Positions 1-6,188 of a DNA stretch of 16,938 nucleotides are shown here, in pieces (the first letter of the stretch is position 1; every line of letters begins with the position of its first letter). A model generated the notes under the pieces. That model saw only the letters and a list, made by a program, of their open reading frames with translations, was not told the DNA's origin and did no database searches. The translations under genes were made by a program, and so were the position numbers. Location: positions 1 through 16,938 of the forward strand of contig JAMWBY010000021.1 in assembly GCA_023818745.1 (NCBI GenBank), written 5' to 3'. This stretch comes from Candidatus Omnitrophota bacterium. GTDB lineage: Bacteria > Ratteibacteria > UBA8468 > B48-G9 > JAFGKM01.

Positions 1-72
1 CTCAATTAGCGTAAAACCTTTTCTTTTCTCCGCCAAAAAGCATTGGCGGATGCTTCGTTTCACTTTGCACAT
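1..72 (-). CDS. Type IV prepilin-like protein, N-terminus only (runs off window)
   Basis: The visible 24 residues are a short, basic leader followed by the type III signal-peptide hallmark Gly-Phe-Thr-Leu-Ile-Glu, which prepilin peptidase cleaves after the Gly before methylating the Phe. The hydrophobic helix that should follow lies outside the window. I chose the ATG at 72 because it gives a normal-length leader of 19 residues and has a full Shine-Dalgarno AAAGGAGGTGAT just upstream. An in-frame ATG at 120 also has a perfect Shine-Dalgarno and would add 16 residues. The gene follows the GntR/LacI-type regulator and is probably co-transcribed and translationally coupled to it. It may be a pseudopilin or one of the many secreted prepilin-like proteins of PVC bacteria; the function cannot be told from 24 residues. 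Confidence 0.72.
   Translation of the reverse strand, partial: MCKVKRSIRQCFLAEKRKGFTLIE
29..50. repeat. Small hairpin inside the prepilin leader coding region
   Basis: TCCGCCA at 29-35 and TGGCGGA at 44-50 form a perfect 7-bp GC-rich stem with an 8-base loop. A competing inverted pair, AAGCAT (38-43) and ATGCTT (50-55), shares the bases. It falls in codons 8-15 of the shorter prepilin start. It could affect early translation or be chance; it stands out only because the surroundings are AT-rich. Confidence 0.4.
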
Positions 73-135
73 TTTTATCACCTCCTTTCCTATTTTTCCA
101 TTTAAATTTTTCTTCACCATAAATCACCTCCTTTT
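73..135 (-). promoter_or_regulatory. Two tandem full-length Shine-Dalgarno sites ahead of the prepilin-like gene
   Basis: Reading the minus strand, AAAAGGAGGTGA at 135-124 forms the last two sense codons (AGG AGG) and the stop (TGA) of the regulator and serves the ATG at 120. A second AAAGGAGGTGAT at 88-77 serves the in-frame ATG at 72. Both match the usual anti-Shine-Dalgarno over 9-10 bases. The first site makes translational coupling to the regulator likely. Confidence 0.7.
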
Positions 136-1200
136 GCATGAGTTTCTTATTATCAATTCAGTTGGTAATACTATCTGTTTTTTCTCTTCATCATTGTTTT
201 TTATTTTTCTAACAAGTAATTCTATCGCCTTTTCTGCCATCAATTCCAATGGCTGTGATATACAGGTTAGTTGAGGAGAAAGAATTCTACATATTGGAAA
301 ATCATCAAATCCTACTACTGAGATATCCTTGCCAATCTTTTTATTAATCATCTTAAGTCCTTCATATAGATGTAAAGAAAGATTAATACCACCTGTAATA
401 AATCCTTCTGGTAATCCCTTTTTATATAATGTTTTTGTCAAATTTATTGTTTCATCTTTCCAGTTTGTATCACTTCCAAAAACTATAAAATCATACTTTA
501 TCATTTTTTCTTTGCATATTTTTTTAAATGATTCTAATCTTTCATATGTGTCAAAACTTTCAGGGCTACCTCCAATAAAAAATAAATTTTTAATACCAAG
601 TGAGATTAAATAATCAATCGCTTTTTTCATACCATTTTCATTATCAGATGCAACATAATCAATATCTTTTCTCTTTAAGTTTGCACCAATTACAATTGCA
701 GGAATGGAAAATGAAGATATTCTTCTGATTATCTTTTCTTGACTTTTTTTAGGATTCATAACAATCATCCCAATACTTTCTTTTGTTGTATTTAAGAATT
801 CAATTTCTTCTTCACAAAGATTTTTTAATATCAAAGTAAAATTCCTTTCCATTGCCTTTTTTCTTAATGCTCTTAAAAGAACATCTTCATAAGTATTATC
901 AATTATATTGGGTTCTTTATGGAATGACCATGGAGAAAATATAGTTATTTTTTCTGTTGATAATGTTTTTTTATTTAAAAATGTTCCTTTACCTGGAATT
1001 CTATATAAAACACCTTGATTTACCAGATCAGTTAAAGCCCTTCTTATAGTTCCTCTGCTTACTCCAAAAAGTTCTGCAAGTTTTTCTTCTGGTGGAAAAG
1101 GTTTTAATGAAAAATCCGAATTTTTTAAAAAATTTTCTATTTTTAATCTTATCTGATAATGTAAGCTTACACCATATTTTCTTTTTATATCAGTTTCCAT
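124..1200 (-). CDS. GntR/LacI-type hybrid transcriptional regulator
   Basis: This 358-residue protein has an N-terminal GntR winged helix-turn-helix (about residues 8-75; recognition region LAELFGVSRGTIRRAL at 41-56, wing PGKGTFL at 69-75). A LacI/periplasmic-binding-protein-like effector domain follows (about 84-355). The latter shows the LacI hallmarks of a DNENG stretch near 190, GKDISVVGFDD near 290-300, and the terminal LIIRNSC. This architecture is that of AraR-like repressors, which bind a sugar and release DNA. The start ATG has a modest AGGGA upstream and lies about 30 bases below a consensus promoter with an operator-like inverted repeat, which suggests autoregulation. The decayed sugar-catabolic genes upstream on the same strand are its likely former targets. 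The ligand is unknown; a galacturonide or other plant-wall sugar is a guess from the GH28 remnant. Confidence 0.93.
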   Translation of the reverse strand: METDIKRKYGVSLHYQIRLKIENFLKNSDFSLKPFPPEEKLAELFGVSRGTIRRALTDLVNQGVLYRIPGKGTFLNKKTLSTEKITIFSPWSFHKEPNIIDNTYEDVLLRALRKKAMERNFTLILKNLCEEEIEFLNTTKESIGMIVMNPKKSQEKIIRRISSFSIPAIVIGANLKRKDIDYVASDNENGMKKAIDYLISLGIKNLFFIGGSPESFDTYERLESFKKICKEKMIKYDFIVFGSDTNWKDETINLTKTLYKKGLPEGFITGGINLSLHLYEGLKMINKKIGKDISVVGFDDFPICRILSPQLTCISQPLELMAEKAIELLVRKIKNNDEEKKQIVLPTELIIRNSCKRR

Positions 1201-1215
1201 CTTTGTTTCCCTAAA

Positions 1216-1233
1216 TGTGTAATTGTTTATACA
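1216..1233. promoter_or_regulatory. Candidate operator (imperfect inverted repeat)
   Basis: TGTGTAATTGTTTATACA has outer arms TGTGTAA and TTATACA that match in 6 of 7 positions around a 4-base centre. It abuts the -10 box and covers the expected transcription start of the regulator gene, the typical position for autorepression. An inverted copy of the half-site, ATTACACA, lies at 1295-1302, upstream of the -35 box. No binding evidence exists; the AT-rich background makes such repeats fairly easy to find. Confidence 0.4.
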
Positions 1234-1261
1234 TTATACCTATATAAAAAATTTTTGTCAA
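1233..1261 (-). promoter_or_regulatory. Perfect-consensus sigma-70 promoter of the regulator gene
   Basis: On the minus strand, TTGACA (1261-1256), a 17-base spacer and TATAAT (1238-1233) match the sigma-70 consensus at every box position. Transcription should begin near 1226, leaving about 26 bases of leader before the regulator ATG. The promoter lies in the otherwise gene-free stretch 1201-1380. Confidence 0.85.
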
Positions 1262-1380
1262 GTTTTTTTATATAAAAATTTCATAGGAGTAAATATTACA
1301 CATACCACATAAAAGATGAACTAAAATACTTATTCAATTTGTTGTTTTTTTTGACTTTCTTTATTTATCCCTGTAGAAAC

Positions 1381-2017
1381 TTATTGACTTGTCTCGTATA
1401 ATTTTTCATAAATCTCTTTTTCAATCTCTATTTCTCCAAGGATTGAAGGAAATGGTTGATTTTCCTGTAATTTTCTATCTTTTGGATCACAAGACCAATT
1501 ATCATTTTCATATTTTTTTCTTATACTTTTAATTAATGAAATCATAAAGGACGAAAAAATCAGCAACTCCATGACCGGTTTTGCTTGCTTTTTTAATCTT
1601 GTATTCTGGTATATACCTTTTTAATTTTGGTTTTTCAAATGATTTTTGAAAATGAACATTTAAAACATTTGTATCTTTCCATCTATTATTTTCCATCATA
1701 CCATCTGTTCCATAAATACAAAACCATAAAGAATCATGTGGTCCAACACTCCAGGAAATAATTCTTAAAATTGCATCATTCTCCATTTTTATTATTAAAA
1801 TCCCCCAATCATTTCCTTTCCTTCCAAACTTTCTACCTAACTTATTTGGAACAACAAAACCATTTACACTTACAGGTTTCAAATTTGTTATTGTTATAAA
1901 TGGTCCAAGAGAATGGTTACAATAATAGGTTGGAGGAAGCCAGTTTCTTCAATAGTTAGGTCCTGTTGTTAATTTATCAGCATTTCCTTCACGAAAAAGA
2001 TAAATCTTGGGAGGCCG
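1381..2017 (-). pseudogene. Gfo/Idh/MocA-family oxidoreductase remnant, C-terminal part
   Basis: The minus strand encodes a recognisable C-terminal half of a Gfo/Idh/MocA NAD(P)-dependent sugar oxidoreductase, with stretches such as NHSLGPFITI, VNGFVVPNKLG, SVGPHDSLWFCIYGT and a closing PFPSILGEIEI. The N-terminal Rossmann domain is absent. An in-frame TGA at 1949-1951 sits where a Trp is expected (a TGG-to-TGA change). Near 1530 the reading frame ends at DFIN-stop, and the C-terminal tail continues in another frame. The segment expected between them is short, so a deletion and frameshift are likely. The pieces at 1529-1882 and 1381-1572 are not two separate genes. The family call rests on recalled sequence patterns. 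Confidence 0.72.
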
Positions 2018-2022
2018 ACTTA

Positions 2023-2258
2023 TTATATTTTTATTCTATGGATGTTCACATCTTCAATTTCAATAATTCTGCCCCCATCCTCAAGATAGAATTCTACATT
2101 GCTTTTAAGGAAAGAAAACCTGTTTTATAAAAACCTCTCTCAAATATAACTTTTCCTCCTTTCTTATTACAGATATCTATCACCTTTGGAATTGCGTCTG
2201 TATTTATTGTTTTTCCATCACCTACTATTCCAAAGTCACTTATCTTGTAATCACTCAC
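2023..2258 (-). pseudogene. GH28 polygalacturonase-like N-terminal fragment, frameshifted
   Basis: From a GTG at 2258, the minus strand reads SDFGIVGDGKTINTDAI, then an ICNKKGGKVIFERGFYKTGF-like stretch. This is the N-terminal pattern of GH28 and pectate-lyase-superfamily right-handed beta-helix enzymes that cleave pectin chains. The frame hits TAG directly after LSLKAM. In another frame the expected next strand, SNVEFYLEDGGRIIEIED, is intact. Losing one A from a run of five at LSLK explains the shift. The sequence then ends in two stops at 2025-2020. Only about 75 of the several hundred residues of such an enzyme remain, so catalytic residues are gone. Start and previous stop are 3 bases apart, suggesting a former operon. 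Confidence 0.65.
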
Positions 2259-2261
2259 AAC

Positions 2262-2648
2262 TTACTCTTTTTTTTGAAAAATTTCTATATATTTTAATGC
2301 TTCATCCTTTATTTTTGCAGATACACTTAAAATCATTCTTCCTGCCCTTTTGTATTTATTCCATAAATTCAGTGCTATCTCAGGACAATCCGCACTAAGC
2401 CATAATCCTTTCCCGAGTTCATCTATTCTCTCATAAAGTGATGTCTAGTTCCTTTTTTCATTACCTGCTCCTGCCACCCACTGAATAACACCTATCTTGT
2501 CTATGGAACAGATACTCTCAAGATGTTTAATATTACCTGGTCCATCCAGATGATATTCTACAAAATCAAGTCGGTCTACCTCCTGTTTGAGATATGGCAG
2601 GGCAAACTCATCAAAGTGTTTCTTACTGATATTAAATCCGAAGTCACA
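2262..2648 (-). pseudogene. Uroporphyrinogen-decarboxylase-like (URO-D family) remnant, C-terminal part
   Basis: The minus strand reads DFGFNISKKHFDEFALPYL, EYHLDGPGNIKHLESI and VIQWVAGAGNEKRN, then an in-frame TAG at 2447-2445, then SLYERIDELGKGLWLSADCPE and a tail ending QKKE. These are the C-terminal motifs of the broad URO-D-like family found in sugar and methyl-transfer loci, not necessarily of haem synthesis. The TAG lies where a Trp is expected (TGG to TAG). A further TAG directly before the fragment and the absence of the N-terminal half confirm decay. GC in 2521-2640 is about 38% by my count, against 20% at 3001-3060. This fits an acquired or differently evolving segment. Confidence 0.72.
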
Positions 2649-2724
2649 CTATCTAAAACTTACTTCATTAAAATTTTTCCCTGAGTTTGTCAGTTTTATC
2701 AACATACTTTTGCAAAGTTTGTTA

Positions 2725-2753
2725 TTGAAACTTTATTGATTTGCAATTATAAT
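2725..2753 (+). promoter_or_regulatory. Sigma-70 promoter giving a nearly leaderless radical SAM transcript
   Basis: TTGAAA (2725-2730), a 17-base spacer and TATAAT (2748-2753) form a strong promoter. The predicted start is near 2760, only about 5 bases before the ATG at 2765, and no Shine-Dalgarno precedes that ATG. Nothing else coding is seen in 2649-2764. Confidence 0.75.
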
Positions 2754-2764
2754 ATAACTAATCT

Positions 2765-3679
2765 ATGAGATATTACAATAAATTTTCTGAATATCTGAAA
2801 AAAAAATATGGTTGTAGGGTGCATAAAATACCTGTTTATGCTGGGTTTTTTTGTCCTAACCTTGATGGAAGTTTAAGTTTTAAAGGATGTATTTATTGTA
2901 ATAATTATGCTTTCAGCCCATCTTTAAGAAATGAAGAAACACTTCAAAAACAAATAGAAAAAGGAATTGAGTATGGTAAAAAAAGATTTAAAGCAGAAAA
3001 ATTTATTGTATATTTTCAGCCATATTCAAATACATATGGAAATATAAATGAATTGAAAATTAAATATGATGTTGTTAAAAAATTTTCCTCTGAAATTGTT
3101 GGAATTTCAATAGCAACACGCCCTGATTGTATTGATCAAGAAAAACTTAATTTAATAGAAAGTTATAGTGATGATTATGAAGTGTGGATTGAATATGGAT
3201 TACAGAGTATACATAATAAAACACTAAAACTTATAAACAGGAACCATACTTATTCTGATTTTTTAAAAGCATTTGAGACCACAAAAAAAAGGAAAATTAA
3301 AATATGTGTCCATGTAATAATTGGATTGCCAGAAGAAAGCGAGGAAAACATTTTAGAAACTGCGAAAGAGTGTGGAAGATTAAAGATAGATGGTATTAAA
3401 ATTCATCCTATTCACATTCTTAAAAATACAGAACTTGAAAAAATTTATAATGAGGGTAAGTTTAAACCCTTTGAGATGGAAGAATATATAAAAATACTTG
3501 TGAATTTCCTTTCTTTCCTTCATCCAGATACAATAATTCATAGGTTATCAGCAGATTGTGATAGAAAATACCTTGTTGCACCAGAATGGCTATTTCAGAA
3601 GCAAAAAATCTTAAATTTACTTGAAGAAAAGATGAAAAAAGAAAACATTTATCAGGGGAAAAATTATAAAGGAAATTGA
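2765..3679 (+). CDS. Radical SAM protein of the YhcC/TIGR01212 family
   Basis: This 304-residue protein matches the length of E. coli YhcC (about 309). It carries the unusual long-spaced iron-sulfur motif of this family: C30, C42 and C45 in CPNLDGSLSFKGCIYC, a Cx11CxxC arrangement that binds the 4Fe-4S cluster used to cleave S-adenosylmethionine. FQPYSNTY (about 85), ISIATRPDC (about 117), EYGLQSIH and HVIIGLPEE follow, as in Elp3-related radical SAM enzymes. The C-terminal region HRLSADCDRKYLVAPEW is also typical. The substrate of this family is not established to my knowledge. The ATG is the only sensible start and has no ribosome binding site, consistent with a leaderless mRNA. The next gene starts 15 bases downstream with its own Shine-Dalgarno, so both are probably one transcript. 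Confidence 0.9.
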   Translation: MRYYNKFSEYLKKKYGCRVHKIPVYAGFFCPNLDGSLSFKGCIYCNNYAFSPSLRNEETLQKQIEKGIEYGKKRFKAEKFIVYFQPYSNTYGNINELKIKYDVVKKFSSEIVGISIATRPDCIDQEKLNLIESYSDDYEVWIEYGLQSIHNKTLKLINRNHTYSDFLKAFETTKKRKIKICVHVIIGLPEESEENILETAKECGRLKIDGIKIHPIHILKNTELEKIYNEGKFKPFEMEEYIKILVNFLSFLHPDTIIHRLSADCDRKYLVAPEWLFQKQKILNLLEEKMKKENIYQGKNYKGN

Positions 3680-3694
3680 AAAAAGGAGCAAAAG

Positions 3695-5551
3695 ATGAAA
3701 GCAATATTATTATGCGCTGGATATGCGACAAGAATGTATCCTCTTACTCTTGTAAAATCAAAAAATCTTCTTCAGATAGGTGGCGTGCCTATGGTTGAAC
3801 ATATTATTGAAAAGTTAAACAAAATTCCTGACCTTGATAAAATTTTTATTGTTTCAAATGCAAAGTTTTTTGATGATTTTGATTTATGGGCAAAAGGGAA
3901 AATAAATATAGTTGTTTTGAATGATGGGTCAACCAGTGATAAAAATAGAAGAGGTGCGATAGGAGATATAAAATTTGCATTAGATAATATTAATGAAGAT
4001 GATGAGTTTTTAATAATTGCAGGTGATAATCTCTTTGAATTTGACCTTTTTGATTTTATAAATTTCGGTAGGAAAAACGGTATTACAGTTGGAATTAAAA
4101 GAATAGAAGACATAGAACTTATAAAAAAATATAGTCAAGTTTTACTTGACGATAAAAAAAGAATTAGATATTTTGAAGAAAAACCACAGAATCCAGTTTC
4201 AAAAGATGCAGCAATATTAGTTTACTATTTTCCAAAGGGAACTTTGAAAAAATATATAGAAGAGTATTTAAACGAAGGAAAAAATCCAGACCAGGCAGGG
4301 CTATTTATTCAATACCTGCATAAAATAGTTGATGTATATGGTTTTGTTTTTCAAGATACATGGTTTGACATAGGAGACATAAATCAATATCATATTGCGA
4401 ATTTTTACTTGCTTAATAAAAAATTGATTGAAAAGGTAGGTAAAGGAGAAGAATCAATATTTTTTATTGCTCCTGGAAGAATTAATATAATCGGAGAACA
4501 TACTGATTATAATGGTGGATATGTTTTTCCTTTTGCTGTTGATAAGTTTATTTATCTTGCAATAAGAAGAAATAATAAGAAGGTTATAAATTTTATTTCT
4601 CTACAGTTTAAAGATTTTGTTTCAGTAGATATTGAAAAAATAAAAAAGACAAATACATGGGTAGATTATCCTTTAGGCGTTATAAATGTTTTAAATGAAT
4701 ATGGATATAAAATTGATGGAGTTGACCTTATTTTTGAAAGTAATATACCAATTGGTGGTGGACTATCTTCTTCAGGAGCAATAGAAGTTATAACTTTGAC
4801 AGGATTAAATCACCTTTTTGATTTAAAAATAGAAAAGGCAAAAATACCTTTTATGTGTCAGAAAGCAGAAAATGAATTTGTTGGTGCAAGATGTGGAATA
4901 ATGGACCAGTTTGTAATAACTATGGCTGAAAGAGAAAAGGCGATTTTGCTAAACTGCAAAAACTTTGAATATAAATATATTCCTTTAAAACTAAATGATT
5001 TTTACTTTTTAATATCTTCTACAAATGTTTCTCATTCAATTGCACAGGGTGAATACAATAAAAGAAGAGCAGAATGTGAACAGGGGTTAAAGATTCTTAA
5101 AAATTTTGTTGATATTCAGACAATCTCAGATTTAAAAATTAATGAATTTGAAAAATATAAAAATAAACTCCCAGATAATATAAGAAAAAGGATAGAACAT
5201 GTTGTAAAAGAAAATGAAAGGACTTTAAAAGCAGGTGAATGTTTAATAAAAGAAGATATAAATACACTTGGAAGATTGCTGAATGAATCCCACATTTCTT
5301 TAAGAGACCTTTATGAAGTAAGTTGTAAAGAGATAGAAATTATGAGAGAGGAATCATTGAAAATTGAAGGAGTGCTTGGTTGTAGAATTACAGGCGGTGG
5401 TTTTGGAGGATGTTTAATTTCTTTAATTCATAAAGATTATATTTATGATTACATAAAAAATGTGGGAAAAAATTATAGAGAAAAAACAGGTTTAATTCCT
5501 GAATTTCATATTTGCCAACCAGTTGACAGTTGTTCAATTTTTAAGATATAA
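3695..5551 (+). CDS. NDP-sugar pyrophosphorylase-galactokinase fusion protein
   Basis: The 618-residue protein has two catalytic domains. Residues 1 to about 245 form a sugar-1-phosphate nucleotidyltransferase: LCAGYATRMYPLT at 6-18 (loop that holds the nucleotide phosphates), a candidate catalytic Lys at 23, IIAGDNLFEFD with metal-binding Asp111, EEKP at 161-164, and TWFDIGD with Asp225. Residues about 252-618 form a GHMP-family galactokinase: PGRINIIGEHTDYNGG at 260-275, ATP loop PIGGGLSSSGA at 352-362, GIMDQF with probable catalytic Asp404, and TGGGFGGC at 566-573. All key residues are present, so both halves look active. By analogy with the fucokinase/GDP-fucose pyrophosphorylase fusion FKP, one polypeptide may phosphorylate galactose or a similar sugar and then activate it to an NDP-sugar. 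Which sugar and which NTP are unknown. AAAAGGAG precedes the ATG. Confidence 0.92.
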   Translation: MKAILLCAGYATRMYPLTLVKSKNLLQIGGVPMVEHIIEKLNKIPDLDKIFIVSNAKFFDDFDLWAKGKINIVVLNDGSTSDKNRRGAIGDIKFALDNINEDDEFLIIAGDNLFEFDLFDFINFGRKNGITVGIKRIEDIELIKKYSQVLLDDKKRIRYFEEKPQNPVSKDAAILVYYFPKGTLKKYIEEYLNEGKNPDQAGLFIQYLHKIVDVYGFVFQDTWFDIGDINQYHIANFYLLNKKLIEKVGKGEESIFFIAPGRINIIGEHTDYNGGYVFPFAVDKFIYLAIRRNNKKVINFISLQFKDFVSVDIEKIKKTNTWVDYPLGVINVLNEYGYKIDGVDLIFESNIPIGGGLSSSGAIEVITLTGLNHLFDLKIEKAKIPFMCQKAENEFVGARCGIMDQFVITMAEREKAILLNCKNFEYKYIPLKLNDFYFLISSTNVSHSIAQGEYNKRRAECEQGLKILKNFVDIQTISDLKINEFEKYKNKLPDNIRKRIEHVVKENERTLKAGECLIKEDINTLGRLLNESHISLRDLYEVSCKEIEIMREESLKIEGVLGCRITGGGFGGCLISLIHKDYIYDYIKNVGKNYREKTGLIPEFHICQPVDSCSIFKI

Positions 5552-5552
5552 T
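5523..5552 (+). promoter_or_regulatory. Promoter for the outer-membrane protein gene, inside the end of the upstream gene
   Basis: TTGACA (5523-5528), an 18-base spacer and TATAAT (5547-5552) overlap the last ten codons and the stop of the fusion gene. The start would lie near 5559, giving a leader of about 25 bases that contains a full-length Shine-Dalgarno. This allows independent, strong expression of the barrel protein. Confidence 0.75.
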
Positions 5553-5583
5553 ATAAAATAAAAAAGAAAGGAGGTGAAAAGAT

Positions 5584-6066
5584 ATGAAAAAAGTATTAAT
5601 ATGTATGTTAATTGTAGGGCTGGCTTTAGGGTTTTCATCAATTGGATCTGCTGAGGTTAAACAAGGAGATAAAAATTTTGTAATTTCAGTTGGATATGGA
5701 TGGTTCTCAGCGGGCGCAAAGGATTGGGATGGAACATATGGACTTGGCATGGGATTTTTATTGACAGACCAGTTTGAATTAAACATAGGGGTATCCGGTC
5801 AATGGAATACATTTGGTGATGAAGTAAATCTCCTTGTCAAACCTAATTTTTATATGGAAACACAGTCAAAAATAAATCCGTATATAGGTCTTGCTTTAGG
5901 TGCTAATTTTGGTGGAGGAACAGAATTTGCAGGTGGTGCACAGATTGGAATGAAACAGTTTATAAGTGACAATACTTTCATTCAGTATGAACTCAGTTAC
6001 TTAAGGCTTTTCACTGACAATCTTAATTCAGTAACATTCTCTTTGGGATTAGGATTTAGATTCTAA
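5584..6066 (+). CDS. Small outer-membrane beta-barrel protein
   Basis: The 160-residue precursor has a Sec signal peptide: MKK, a hydrophobic core to about residue 20, and probable cleavage after SA at 22-23. The mature part of about 137 residues alternates Gly- and aromatic-rich strands (SVGYGWF, YGLGMGFL, IGLALGANFGGG, SFIQYELSYL-type). It ends in SLGLGFRF; an aromatic last residue is the signal used by the BAM machinery to insert outer-membrane barrels. The size fits an 8-stranded OmpW/OmpA-barrel-like protein (outer-membrane beta-barrel domain family). The specific role is unknown. It has its own promoter in the upstream gene, the extended ribosome binding site AAAGGAGGTGA, and a strong terminator directly after, so it is likely monocistronic and highly expressed. 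Confidence 0.88.
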   Translation: MKKVLICMLIVGLALGFSSIGSAEVKQGDKNFVISVGYGWFSAGAKDWDGTYGLGMGFLLTDQFELNIGVSGQWNTFGDEVNLLVKPNFYMETQSKINPYIGLALGANFGGGTEFAGGAQIGMKQFISDNTFIQYELSYLRLFTDNLNSVTFSLGLGFRF

Positions 6067-6091
6067 AGATATTAAAAAGCATCTCAAAAGG

Positions 6092-6127
6092 GAGGGAGAG
6101 TAAAAAAATACTCTCCCTCTTTTTTTT
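6092..6127 (+). terminator. Rho-independent terminator after the barrel gene
   Basis: GAGGGAGAGTA (6092-6102) pairs perfectly with TACTCTCCCTC (6109-6119) across a loop of six A, followed by eight T (6120-6127). It ends the 5523-6066 transcript, which is why the next tRNA needs its own promoter. Confidence 0.95.
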
Positions 6128-6151
6128 ATATTTAATCAAATTCAAAAAATG

Positions 6152-6180
6152 TTGAAAAATTAATAAATTTTAATTATTAT
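6152..6180 (+). promoter_or_regulatory. Promoter of tRNA-Arg
   Basis: TTGAAA (6152-6157), a 17-base spacer and TATTAT (6175-6180) are close to consensus. The predicted transcription start is about 6187, within 2 bases of the mature tRNA 5' end. Confidence 0.7.
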
Positions 6181-6188
6181 ATTTATAA

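Noticed and set aside
1381..1882. Two overlapping minus-strand ORFs taken as separate genes
   Set aside because: Both continue one oxidoreductase sequence in two frames, and the longer would need an internal TTG start; upstream codons remain in frame and conserved.
2186..2398. Plus-strand 70-residue frame
   Set aside because: It is a hydrophobic, Leu/Phe-rich shadow of the minus-strand GH28 and URO-D remnants with no ribosome binding site.
1949..2447. Stop recoding (TGA as Trp or Sec, TAG as pyrrolysine) in the remnants
   Set aside because: Many intact genes here end with TGA (for example at 3677-3679 and 16657-16659), and the remnants have other lesions, so ordinary decay is simpler.
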